In this document: positions 16,114 through 24,793 of the stretch, in pieces
Layout: every line of letters starts with the position of its first letter
Numbering within the stretch: position 1 is the stretch's first letter
From: Cyanobacteria bacterium SBLK
GTDB lineage: Bacteria > Cyanobacteriota > Cyanobacteriia > Cyanobacteriales > Spirulinaceae
Direction: 5' to 3'
DNA length: 64,000 nucleotides
Assembly (NCBI GenBank): GCA_017746715.1
Contig: JAGHZQ010000080.1
Span: 62,001-126,000, forward strand
Made by a program: the position numbers and the translations under genes
Notes under the pieces: generated by a model
What the model was told of the DNA's origin: nothing
The model's input: the letters and a program-made list of their open reading frames with translations, nothing else
Databases searched by the model: none

Positions 16114-17436
16114 ATGTTCGATTTGACCATGAATGTCACAAAATTAATTGAATTTGCAGAAGTTGCAGTTGCCTATAAAATGGGTTTTTCGCTCAGTCAT
16201 TTACAAAAAGTTATTTTGCAAGAGTGTTGCCAAAATCCCACTAAAACCTACGAACAAATTGCCTCGGAACTTAACTATTCTCCAAACTACTTGAAAAAGA
16301 AAGTTATTCCCTTGCTGTGGAGAATACTTTCGGAGACTTTTGGCGAAAAAGTAACAAAAGCAAATTGCTATAGCGTCCTTGAAAAAAATGCTCTGGTTTG
16401 GGAAAGCTCTCCACCCACTGAAATGAAACTCGAACGTGCAGATGGTCCGGTTCCTCTGGGATCGCCATTTTACGTCCGCCGGCCGCATTTAGAACAGTTG
16501 GGATATGAAGAATTGTTAGAATCAGGAGCTTTGCTATGTCTTCAAGGGATGAGCAAAGTCGGTAAAACCTCGCTTTTAGTTCGACTGCTCAACGATGTTG
16601 AAAAGGAAAGCTATCGAACCATTCGCTTGAGCCTAAACGTTGCCAGTACCCAAATTTTAAGCTCTGTAGAGAAATTTGTACGATGGTTTTGTGCGAATAT
16701 TACTCAACAGTTTGAGAATGAGATTTATTTGCAAGAATTTTGGCGCGATGATGTCGGAGCCTTGACTAATTGCAGCCTTTACCTCAAGCAGTATCTTCTC
16801 TCTCGCAGTCCAGTCCCCATCGTTTTGGCATTAGATGAATTCGATCGCCTGTTTGCTCATCCGACGATTGCCAATGATTTTCTTCGCTTGTTGAGATCGT
16901 GGTACGAGGAGGGGAAAGATAATCCGTTGTGGCAAAAACTGCGGATCGTGCTGGTCTATTCCACTGAGGTTCATCTTCTCTTAAAAACGAGCAAAACTCC
17001 GATTGATATTGGCTCGAGCTTAGTTGTCCCTCCTTTTAATGCTTTGCAAGTGCGGCAACTGGCCGGATATCATCGGTTGTATCTGACCTCATCGGAAGTC
17101 GATCGCCTACAATCCCAACTGGGAGGCTTTCCCGACTTAGTGCGAAAGGTGTTCTACCATGCAGTGCGCGACGATCTTGATTGGTCGGACTTAATCTCTA
17201 ATTTGGCAAGCGATCGCAGTATTGTCAGCGATCGCCTGCACGAGAAGCTGCATTGGTTGAGAACCCATCCCGATTTACTTGCAGCTTATCGGCAAGTGTT
17301 GAATAGCGATCGTCCTCTCGTGCTGGAATCCCAAATCGCGTTTCAACTGCAAAGTTTGGGACTCGTCAATCAACAAGAGGATGGCATAATAACCAGCTGC
17401 GAGTTATATCGGCAGTATTTCCGAGAACGATTGTAG
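16114..17436 (+). CDS. STAND-like ATPase: N-terminal HTH (vMAP type) plus AAA_35 domain
   Basis: About 440 aa. The N-terminal 90 residues form a winged-HTH-like module (FSLSHLQKVILQECC, YEQIASELNYSPNYLKKKVI, LWRILSETFGEKVTKAN) of the kind attached to cyanobacterial vWA-MoxR-associated and other STAND proteins. An AAA_35-type P-loop domain follows, with Walker A GMSKVGKTSL and Walker B PIVLALDEFDRLF, and then helical subdomains. There is no C-terminal sensor repeat or effector, so this is a short two-module form. The first upstream start is a TTG at 16045; 16114 or 16129 (both ATG) fit the domain better. Its role is unknown; regulatory or conflict-related signalling is inferred from the family. 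Confidence 0.72.
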   Translation: MFDLTMNVTKLIEFAEVAVAYKMGFSLSHLQKVILQECCQNPTKTYEQIASELNYSPNYLKKKVIPLLWRILSETFGEKVTKANCYSVLEKNALVWESSPPTEMKLERADGPVPLGSPFYVRRPHLEQLGYEELLESGALLCLQGMSKVGKTSLLVRLLNDVEKESYRTIRLSLNVASTQILSSVEKFVRWFCANITQQFENEIYLQEFWRDDVGALTNCSLYLKQYLLSRSPVPIVLALDEFDRLFAHPTIANDFLRLLRSWYEEGKDNPLWQKLRIVLVYSTEVHLLLKTSKTPIDIGSSLVVPPFNALQVRQLAGYHRLYLTSSEVDRLQSQLGGFPDLVRKVFYHAVRDDLDWSDLISNLASDRSIVSDRLHEKLHWLRTHPDLLAAYRQVLNSDRPLVLESQIAFQLQSLGLVNQQEDGIITSCELYRQYFRERL

Positions 17437-17453
17437 AAACAACCGATTTATCG

Positions 17454-17496
17454 AGCTAAAACAGTCCCGATCGGGGAACTCGAGGCTGTTTTAGCT
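17454..17496 (+). terminator. Hairpin downstream of the ATPase gene
   Basis: An 11-bp perfect inverted repeat (AGCTAAAACAG at 17454-17464 with CTGTTTTAGCT at 17486-17496) begins 18 bp after the stop codon. It lacks a strong U tract, so it could be a transcript-stabilising hairpin rather than a terminator. The rest of the gap to 17740 holds HIP1-type sites and no ORF. Confidence 0.5.
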
Positions 17497-17743
17497 TCTG
17501 ATTTGGGCGACTAAAAAAATGAGAATTGGGAGGCGATCGCGTTAACTCATGATTGGGTTTTCGCAATCGCCTTCACTTTTGCGCTCTTTCGGTCTTGCTT
17601 CCGATCGCCAACGCGATCGCCGTTCGACTAACAAAATTATTGATAGTAGCTTTATCGGATAATTTAACTCTCTTAGCGTAGCATATTTTGCAGTTTATTA
17701 AATTCCCTAAAATACTCGACTCATTTTTTTATGTTTTTAGTGA

Positions 17744-18541
17744 AGTTTTGTATTTGATATAGCGATTAGACCGGGTTATACCTTGGTGGAAGCCGTAGAG
17801 TCGGGCTGGTGGTATGCAGCGCATTTACCCGAGGATAGGATTATTGTTACCTTGATGAGCGATCGCGATATCGTCCAACAACAAAGGTTATCTCGTCCCA
17901 ACGCATGGATGTCAGCTCTCGATCGCACCCATCACGTGCGGCAGTTAGTCGAAGGTGCCACCCCACCCCTCGAACTCGAGATTCAGCCTGCATTTTCTCA
18001 ATATTTGGACATAATGAGCGGTGAGGATTGGCTGGCTGTCGGCGATGCTGCTTTTAAGGTGGATCCTCTCTCTTCTGCCGGCATTTATAAGGCCTTGCGA
18101 GCGGGAATCGATGCGGCCGAAGCGATCGGACAATTCCGAGCAGGGCAAGAACAGGCGCTTCATTCCTACTCTCTCCAAACCCGACATCAGTTTGAACTGT
18201 ATTTAGACGATCGCCGAAAATACTATAGTCAAGAAACTCGCTGGCCGGCATCTCCTTTTTGGAAGCGCCGTCAGGGAAAGATTACACTATTTCCAACAAC
18301 AGGTCTCTACTTCCAATCGTCCTCTCGGGCCATTGCTCGCTTAAAGCAGTTAAAACGATATTTTTCTCCTCATGACTTGTATCGTCTTTGCCATTTATGC
18401 AATTCTGCCGATAATTCTCCTCGACATGCGAGTGACGTTGTTGCCGAGTTTCTGGCCCAAACCACGCAAAAACTCTCTGCTTACCGACCGATTGAGGCGT
18501 TAGAATATTTAATCGAGCAGCAGGTTATTCTGACTGTTTGA
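17744..18541 (+). pseudogene. 5'-truncated flavin-dependent halogenase-like protein
   Basis: Only the C-terminal portion of a tryptophan-halogenase-like or LodB-like flavoprotein is present. The conserved GWWYAAHLPEDR strand and the FAD-contacting WLAVGDAAFKVDPLSSAGI motif are clear. The N-terminal GxGxxG dinucleotide fold and the preceding about 180 residues are missing. An in-frame TGA (17741-17743) lies just upstream and the first usable start is a TTG at 17783. Homology seems to begin close to PGYTLVEAVESGWWY, so the gene was probably cut at its 5' end. Without the Rossmann fold it cannot bind FAD normally. The 3' part is undamaged, so truncation may be recent. Confidence 0.65.
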
Positions 18542-18584
18542 GATCGCGATTCACGCGATCGCATTAAAAATATAATCCTAGATT

Positions 18585-18980
18585 ATGCAAGAACGGGTAA
18601 ATCTCTACAATGCGCTGAAACTCCCTACATCAATTAATAGTGCCGTCCTTGGCATCATCGATCGCTCTGGCAATCAATTTACCTCAAATGGTTGGCTAAC
18701 TTTCAGTCTTTCGCCTCAATGCGATTTGTCTGACGTGCAAATTCTCGAGCTCGATATGTTGCTTTGTACTCTAAAACACGGGCATCAAATGCGCTGCCAC
18801 ACTCCCGAGTATGCCCTTGTACTCAATCGCGAGTGGGTTGCTTCTTTTTGCTTTCAATGTAACAATATTCATGTTTCTGGCAATGGCAAACGATTTGGAG
18901 TCGAATTTGATGGGATGGACGACACGGCGCAAGCGCTAATGAAATTTTTTGAGTCCAGTCTTTCTGATAAGATGCGTTAG
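18585..18980 (+). CDS. Hypothetical protein with Cys/His motifs
   Basis: A 131-aa protein I cannot assign to a named family. The centre has HGHQMRCHTPEYALVLN, followed by SFCFQCNNIHVSGNGKRFG. That is an H...CH...CxxCNN arrangement that could bind a metal but is also seen in uncharacterised small proteins. There is no signal peptide or membrane helix. The start ATG lies 44 bp after the halogenase-like remnant, and the BtuF-like gene follows after 18 bp, so it may be cotranscribed with it. Confidence 0.6.
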   Translation: MQERVNLYNALKLPTSINSAVLGIIDRSGNQFTSNGWLTFSLSPQCDLSDVQILELDMLLCTLKHGHQMRCHTPEYALVLNREWVASFCFQCNNIHVSGNGKRFGVEFDGMDDTAQALMKFFESSLSDKMR

Positions 18981-18998
18981 CGACACCTCAGCAATCGA

Positions 18999-19928
18999 AT
19001 GGATAATCTTTTAGAACCGAAAATTATTTCTTTGCTTCCCGCAGCAACAGAATTCATTGCTGCTTTGGGACTGACAAAATATCTAGTCGGGCGATCGCAC
19101 GAATGCGATTATCCGCCAGAAGTGCAAAACTTGCCCATTTGTACGACCGCACGACTCAATAGCCATAAATCGAGCGGCGAAATCGATCGCGATGTGAAAG
19201 AATTAGTTAAAAAAGCATTGAGTATTTATGAAGTAAATGCCGATGCGATCGCTCAAATCAAACCCACCCACATCGTGACTCAAGACCAATGCGATGTTTG
19301 TGCGGTGAGCTTGGGAGAAGTCGAACGCGCATTAAAGGAATTAACTCAAATTGAAGCGCAAATTATCTCCCTTCAACCTAACAGATTAAGCGAAGTTTGG
19401 GAAGATATCGAACGACTGGGAAAAATCTTTAAGATTCCCATTCAAAATACTTTAACTAAACTTCAATTAAAGGTCGAACTCTGTCAGAAAACCGTGCAAT
19501 CTTTAGCCTTGAAGAATTTACCCACCGTTGTCGCCCTAGAATGGACAGAACCGATGATGGGAGCGGGAAATTGGATTCCCGAATTGATAGAATTGGCGGG
19601 GGGAAAACCTTTATTTGGGGAAACGGGAAAGCATTCCCCCTATCTGAAATGGGAAGAACTGCAACAAGCCGATCCCGATGTGATGATCGTGATGCCTTGC
19701 GGTTTTGATTTGGAACGAACGCGGCAAGAATCCCAAGTTTTAAAACAACACTCTGGATGGAATGAATTAAAGGCCGTGAAGGGGGATCGCGTTTATGTTA
19801 CCGATGGCAATGCTTATTTTAATCGTCCGGGACCGCGCTTGGTGGATTCGTTGGAAATTTTAGCAGAAATTTTGCATCCGAGCGTGTTGGAGTTTGGGTA
19901 TATCGGCACGGGTTGGGATTATTTTTAG
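18999..19928 (+). CDS. Cobalamin-binding protein, BtuF-like
   Basis: A 309-aa protein with the two lobes of the class III periplasmic-binding fold: PKIISLLPAATEFIAALGL and LVGRSHECDYPPEVQNLP at the N-terminus, THIVTQDQCDVCAVSLGEVE in the linker region, then ALEWTEPMMGAGNWIPELIE and GDRVYVTDGNAYFNRPGPR. This matches the BtuF/cobalamin-binding family. No signal peptide is visible, as I recall for many cyanobacterial members, so either export is unconventional or the protein is cytoplasmic. No btuCD genes are linked. Corrinoid binding is inferred from the family and not demonstrated. Confidence 0.78.
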   Translation: MDNLLEPKIISLLPAATEFIAALGLTKYLVGRSHECDYPPEVQNLPICTTARLNSHKSSGEIDRDVKELVKKALSIYEVNADAIAQIKPTHIVTQDQCDVCAVSLGEVERALKELTQIEAQIISLQPNRLSEVWEDIERLGKIFKIPIQNTLTKLQLKVELCQKTVQSLALKNLPTVVALEWTEPMMGAGNWIPELIELAGGKPLFGETGKHSPYLKWEELQQADPDVMIVMPCGFDLERTRQESQVLKQHSGWNELKAVKGDRVYVTDGNAYFNRPGPRLVDSLEILAEILHPSVLEFGYIGTGWDYF

Positions 19929-20171
19929 AGATGCGATCGTGCAAACTTTTGATTGGTTTGGTGCGATCGCTTTCTGGTTTCCCAAGCGATCGCGGGGTTA
20001 AAAGAGTTGAGGGAGGAAGGGCGATCGCCATCATCAATAGCACAGAATATTCGGGATTTGATTGTGCGTTACATTTCATTAACGTGCTCTACGGCGATGC
20101 GCGATCGCGTTAAAGTTATTTTATAATTAAAGTCTAATCTTAAGAGTAGATACAATTTAAACACATACACC

Positions 20172-20912
20172 ATGATCAAGCACCTCTTTTTAGGATTATT
20201 GACTTCTCTTCTTATTCCTAGTGCCTCAAGCGCAGCAGTTATTACATGGAATACTCAAGGGATTTCTACTGATGTCCCAAATGGCATACTCTCACTTGAC
20301 GAGCTTCAGACGAGTAATAGTCACACCTATATTGACGTTGCTGAGTTGGGGATCGATATAAAAGTCTCTGGCACTCAAACAATGGTGCTCAGCACTGGTG
20401 ACTTGAATTACACCCGTCCCGGTTCCTCTATTAAGTTTGAGTTCTTCGAAACGGGTACGATAAACCCTGTTGCTCTCAATGGCTTTAAAATTGACTGGCT
20501 TGACTTAGATTCTAGCGAGACGATGGGGACGTTTACTGTGGTTGATAGTGCTGGCATAACAACGGTGCTTGATACAAGTTCTTCAATCTTCCAATTGGGA
20601 TCGTCGCTCTCGACAACCGATTTCAACGGCTCAAACGGAGTGAATCCAGACAGCATTCAGAGTTCTTTTAATGGCAATTGGAATAACTCAAATATTAGTT
20701 TTGTGACGGACTTGTCTAACCTTTCGATTCGATCGTTCAGTATTGATGCCACTAATGGGTTCATCGCTCCTACCAGTCTAACTATTGGGGATATTGATAT
20801 CTCAGTCGCAAATCCTGTCCCCGAGCCATCTATATCCTACATTTGGTTAATGGGTGCTTGTTTTGGACTTTATTTGCATCGACAACGTCACAAGAGGCCA
20901 ACCTCGAATTAG
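20172..20912 (+). CDS. PEP-CTERM anchored exported protein
   Basis: A 246-aa protein with a signal peptide (MIKHLFLGLLTSLLIPSASS, cleavage probable near residue 21), a Ser/Thr/Asn-rich beta-type body with no known enzyme motif, and a C-terminal sorting signal: NPVPEPS, a hydrophobic stretch (YIWLMGACFGLYL) and a basic tail (HRQRHKR). PEP-CTERM proteins are processed by exosortase and often linked to exopolysaccharide. The exosortase gene is not in this window. The body appears lineage-specific. Confidence 0.8.
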   Translation: MIKHLFLGLLTSLLIPSASSAAVITWNTQGISTDVPNGILSLDELQTSNSHTYIDVAELGIDIKVSGTQTMVLSTGDLNYTRPGSSIKFEFFETGTINPVALNGFKIDWLDLDSSETMGTFTVVDSAGITTVLDTSSSIFQLGSSLSTTDFNGSNGVNPDSIQSSFNGNWNNSNISFVTDLSNLSIRSFSIDATNGFIAPTSLTIGDIDISVANPVPEPSISYIWLMGACFGLYLHRQRHKRPTSN

Positions 20913-21003
20913 ATCCAATGATTGAGCGCTGCCAATGCGAATCTCGAAAGCTGTAGCTGATTTCAACAGCATAACCCATCGCAAGATTACTGATTTCCAT
21001 TAA

Positions 21004-21032
21004 AAAAGAGGGTTTATAGTTAACCCTCTTTT
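21004..21032. terminator. Bidirectional rho-independent terminator
   Basis: AAAAGAGGGTT (21004-21014) and AACCCTCTTTT (21022-21032) form a perfect 11-bp stem with a 7-nt loop and A/T tracts on both sides. It lies between the convergent PEP-CTERM gene and prs and can serve both. Confidence 0.85.
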
Positions 21033-21086
21033 CTATCAATTACCCTACATTGATAATTAACGATTTACCGATAATTGTTCGATGAA

Positions 21087-22100
21087 TTAGCGAAACATAC
21101 TACTAACAGAACTATCTTCGTGAATGCGCCAAATGGTTTCGCCAATTAAGTTAGCCACGGAAATTACCTTTAACTGTTCGAATCGTTTAGCATCGGGAAC
21201 GGGAACGGTATTGGTAACAATAACTTCCTCAAAAACGCCGCTCGAAAGACGCTCGATCGCAGGAGGCGAAAAGACCGCATGAGTCGCGCAAGCATAGATC
21301 TGACGCGCTCCTTCTTCCCGTAAAAACTTCGCTCCTTCGGTAATCGTTCCCGCAGTATCGATCATATCATCGACTAAAACCGCCGTTTTCCCTCTTACGT
21401 CGCCGATCACGTTCATCACCTCGGCAACATTGTGAGCTTGACGGCGCTTGTCGATAATAGCAAGAGGCGCATCATTTAACTTTTTGGCAAATGCCCTCGC
21501 CCGCGCTACTCCCCCCACATCTGGCGAAACCACCACCAGATCGTGCAAATTCTTACTTTGCAAATATTGCAGGAGTACCGGAGAACCGTAAACGTGATCG
21601 AAGGGAATATCAAAATAACCTTGAATCTGAGCAGAATGCAAGTCCATCGCCACAATGCGATCGGCCCCCGCTTCGGTCATTAAATTAGCGACTAATTTGG
21701 CGGCGATCGATTCTCTCCCGGCAGTTTTGCGATCGGCTCGCGCGTAACAATAGTAGGGAATCACTGCCGTAATTTGCCTGGCCGAAGCTCGGCGACAGGC
21801 ATCAATGACGATTAATAATTCCATTAAACGATCGTTAACGGGATAGCTGCACGGCTGAATTAAATAGACATCACACCCTCGAATCGATTCTTGAATTTGG
21901 ACGTAGAGTTCTCCATCAGCAAAACGCTTGCGGATCATCGGCCCCAAATCCATCCCCAAATAACGGGCGATTTCCCTCGCGAGGGGAATGTTCGCCGAAC
22001 CCGAGAATAACCGAAGGCGATTATTATCGGAAAGAGGGGTCAGCATTGGCTGAAGATTAACAGTTGCAATACGGCTCACGGCAAATTTATAGAACCTCAT
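21087..22100 (-). CDS. prs: Ribose-phosphate pyrophosphokinase
   Basis: A 337-aa class I PRPP synthase that makes phosphoribosyl pyrophosphate from ribose 5-phosphate and ATP for nucleotide, His, Trp and NAD synthesis. Clear signatures are LRLFSGSANIPLAREIARYL, RFADGELYVQIQESIRG, PYYCYARADRKTAGRE (catalytic loop), MDLHSAQIQGYFDIP and the PRPP-binding loop VLVDDMIDTAGTI. The family usually has about 310-330 residues; the first 18 residues may not be translated, because an in-frame ATG at 22046 begins just before the conserved region. Cytoplasmic; expected to be essential. Confidence 0.95.
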   Translation of the reverse strand: MRFYKFAVSRIATVNLQPMLTPLSDNNRLRLFSGSANIPLAREIARYLGMDLGPMIRKRFADGELYVQIQESIRGCDVYLIQPCSYPVNDRLMELLIVIDACRRASARQITAVIPYYCYARADRKTAGRESIAAKLVANLMTEAGADRIVAMDLHSAQIQGYFDIPFDHVYGSPVLLQYLQSKNLHDLVVVSPDVGGVARARAFAKKLNDAPLAIIDKRRQAHNVAEVMNVIGDVRGKTAVLVDDMIDTAGTITEGAKFLREEGARQIYACATHAVFSPPAIERLSSGVFEEVIVTNTVPVPDAKRFEQLKVISVANLIGETIWRIHEDSSVSSMFR

Positions 22101-22376
22101 TTCACCGCCATCTTACCATTCAGATTATGCTATGAGAGAATTTATTTTTATAAAGAATAACGAAAGTTTGTTAAAGAATCGATAAAGAGGAAACGGTGAA
22201 GATTGCGTTGTGAAATTAGAGCGGAATTCGTGAAGAGCCACCCAAATTCGCGATCGCATTATTACCGAAATTACAGGTAATTTTTCGTCCAAACTGCACC
22301 GAAGGATGCAAAATTTAAAGAGACATCCGTAAATGCTCTCGAGTCCACTCAGAAAATTTCCTTATCTCCCTAACCC

Positions 22377-24422
22377 ATGTCATTCACCCCCGATAAACTC
22401 TTCGATCGACGCTACCGCCTGAAAAAAATTTTGGGTCGGGGAGGATTTGGCCGCACCTACCTCGCCGAAGATACGGGGCGTTTTAACGAATTGTGCGCCC
22501 TCAAGGAAATTATCCCCGATCGCTCGTCCCCAGAAATCCTCGCCAAGTATCGGGAGTTGTTTCAACGAGAAGCGGCGACTCTGTATCACCTGCAACATCC
22601 TCAAATTCCTCAATTCCGCGCTACTTTTGAAGAGGAGGGGAGTTGGTTTTTGGTACAGGATTATATTGAAGGCACAACCTTACGGGAGTTATTGCGTTCG
22701 CGGTTGGCAATGGGGGAGCTTTTTGTGGAAGGGGAAGTACGGCGATTATTAGAGCAAATTCTCCCGGTTTTGGACTATCTCCACGGTCAGGGGATCGTGC
22801 ATCGGGATATTTCCCCAGAAAATATCATCGTGCGAGAGGAAGACGGCCTGCCTGTATTGATCGATTTTGGGGTCGTGAAGGAACTCGTTACTCTCATTCA
22901 ATCTCCCCATCGTCCCGAAGGGGTAACGGTAGTGGGTAAAGTCGGTTATTCTCCCAGCGAACAATTTCAACGAGGAGAAGCCTATCCCAGTAGCGATCTC
23001 TATAGTCTGGCGGCAACGATGGCGGTGTTGATGACGGGGAGGGAACCGAGAGAGTTATTCGATGAGGAAAATTTAATCTGGAATTGGCAGCAATGGATTG
23101 AGATTGGCGATCCGTTGGGGACGGTTTTAAAGAAGATGTTGAGTCAGCGACCGAGCGATCGCTATGCTTCGGCAACGGCAGTATTGCAGGCATTGCAAGG
23201 GGATTTCATTCTCACCCAACCTCCTCCCGCACCATTATCCCAAATGGCGACTGTCCCAGTGGGAGGAAATCCTTCCCCACAACCCGCTCAAACCCGCGTA
23301 ACCCAACAGCCTTCAGTTCCCCAACCCGTAAAACGCCGTTTCGATCCCCTGCTTTTTCTAGGCATGACCCTCGCGATCAGTTTGGTGACGGGAGTCGGAT
23401 CGTGGGGTTTGGTTACGTGGTGGTTGAAATCGCGATCGCCTCAAGATAACGAAATCGTGATTCCTCCTCCCTCTCCCATCGCTTCCCCTTCTCCCATCGC
23501 TTCCCCTTCCCCCATCGCTTCCCCTTCTCCCATCGCTTCCCCTTCTCCCATCGCTTCCCCTTCTCCCACTCCCACCCCCGACCCCCCTCAACTGATAGAA
23601 CGCAGCATCGTTATTTCTACAGGTCGGCCGTTTACAGAACGATCGGGGTTAGGCAAACCAGAAGACCGAGTTCGCTATCGATTTTTGGGACAAAAAGGGC
23701 AAACCCTAGAAGCGATCGCCAGAAGTGGCGGGGTGTGGATGACCATTTTCAACCCGAGAGGACAAAGATTGAGTTCTGACGCAAAAGACGTACAAAGCTG
23801 GCAAGGTGAGTTACCAGAAACCGGAGAATACGCCCTCGAGCTTTCCGCGATCCCCAATGTACCGAGAAATAATTATCGCTATCGTTTAACGTTGGCTCTT
23901 AAGGATCCCGATCCCCCCAAACCCGAGCCGACCCCAGAACCCATTCCAGAAGCCACCCCGAAACCCACTCCAGAAGCCAAACCCGAGCCGATTTTTACGC
24001 CAGACCCGCTCCCAGAACCCATATTTACCCCCGAACCTTTTCCCTCTCCCTCTGCTCCCCCTGCTTCCCCTGCTCCCTCATCCCCCTCTCCCCAAGTCGA
24101 AGAACCTCGCTATGATGTGGAACCCGTGGAGGTTGCTCCCAATATTGAGGGATCGAAAATCCAATTGTTCGGGACGACTTCCCCCGATCGCGTCAAGCGC
24201 TATCTGGTATTTGTGGAAGAGGGACAAACCCTATCGGCAGAAATGCAGTCCGGTCGCGCGACGATGAATATTCGCTATCCCAACGGTCAATTGATGGAGG
24301 AGGCGGAAAAGGTGGTGTTATGGGAAGTGGAAGCATCGCGATCGGGAGATTATCAAATTGATATCGTGGCGGCAGAAGCGACGGATTTTGCGATGGATGT
24401 GAGGGTTAGAGTCTCACAATGA
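22377..24422 (+). CDS. Membrane Ser/Thr protein kinase with proline-rich stalk
   Basis: A 681-aa protein. The kinase domain (residues 12-275) has GRGGFGRTY, Lys43, HRDISPEN (142-149) and DFG (163-165), all intact. One membrane helix follows (about 322-345, FLGMTLAISLVTGVGSWGLV), then a Pro/Ser stalk containing five PIASPS repeats. Beyond the membrane are two similar beta-rich domains (about 400-500 and 590-681, LFGTTSPDRVKRYLVFVEEG), separated by a second proline-rich spacer (PEPTPEPIPEATPKPTPEAK). The outer domains look like pre-peptidase C-terminal modules, so the protein may sense an external ligand. ATG at 22377 is the only sensible start. Confidence 0.87.
   Translation: MSFTPDKLFDRRYRLKKILGRGGFGRTYLAEDTGRFNELCALKEIIPDRSSPEILAKYRELFQREAATLYHLQHPQIPQFRATFEEEGSWFLVQDYIEGTTLRELLRSRLAMGELFVEGEVRRLLEQILPVLDYLHGQGIVHRDISPENIIVREEDGLPVLIDFGVVKELVTLIQSPHRPEGVTVVGKVGYSPSEQFQRGEAYPSSDLYSLAATMAVLMTGREPRELFDEENLIWNWQQWIEIGDPLGTVLKKMLSQRPSDRYASATAVLQALQGDFILTQPPPAPLSQMATVPVGGNPSPQPAQTRVTQQPSVPQPVKRRFDPLLFLGMTLAISLVTGVGSWGLVTWWLKSRSPQDNEIVIPPPSPIASPSPIASPSPIASPSPIASPSPIASPSPTPTPDPPQLIERSIVISTGRPFTERSGLGKPEDRVRYRFLGQKGQTLEAIARSGGVWMTIFNPRGQRLSSDAKDVQSWQGELPETGEYALELSAIPNVPRNNYRYRLTLALKDPDPPKPEPTPEPIPEATPKPTPEAKPEPIFTPDPLPEPIFTPEPFPSPSAPPASPAPSSPSPQVEEPRYDVEPVEVAPNIEGSKIQLFGTTSPDRVKRYLVFVEEGQTLSAEMQSGRATMNIRYPNGQLMEEAEKVVLWEVEASRSGDYQIDIVAAEATDFAMDVRVRVSQ
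23476..23565 (+). repeat. Five 18-bp tandem repeats in the kinase stalk
   Basis: Five near-identical units of CCATCGCTTCCCCTTCTC encode PIASPS. The near identity at DNA level suggests recent slippage or expansion, so stalk length is likely to vary between strains. Confidence 0.85.
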
Positions 24423-24793
24423 AGGGCGATCGAGGGTAGAGTGGGGCAAACTTAGAGAAAATCTTGGGAGAGCGATCGCAAGGTTCGGGAAAGATGCCAC
24501 AATATTAAAAATACGTCGGTTCGGGTTAAGAGATTGCAATCGTTAAAAACGCCAGAGTGTTGATAAATTTTTGCTCGGAGCAGTAAATCTCTCTGGGGGA
24601 CTAGCCCCCCAGATCCCCCATTGGGGGACGAGATGCCTCCCCCAAACCCCCTGCATACTGTTGCCACGGTTTTATCGTTGAGCGGGTTGCAGACATATTC
24701 TGGGAATATTTTCAATTTGGAGTTTTTGCAGTGGGTTCTTATCCTGAATTTCCGTTAACAATACCAGCGCAATTGAACTTCTAAAAACATCCA
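24423..24793. other. Intergenic region with G/C-rich hairpins
   Basis: No ORF is credible here. Around 24591-24650 there are stacked G and C runs: CTGGGGGACTAGCCCCCCAG can fold on itself, and TCCCCCATTGGGGGA makes a second hairpin. This looks like a dispersed cyanobacterial repeat and possibly a terminator for the kinase gene. The last 80 bp would hold the alaS promoter. Confidence 0.45.

Noticed and set aside
23476..23565. 18-bp repeats considered as CRISPR or a minisatellite outside genes
   Set aside because: They are in frame inside the kinase gene and encode PIASPS units.
23358..23591. 77-codon minus frame rich in GRRGSDGR repeats
   Set aside because: It is the antisense of the PIASPS repeats in the kinase gene and has no independent support.
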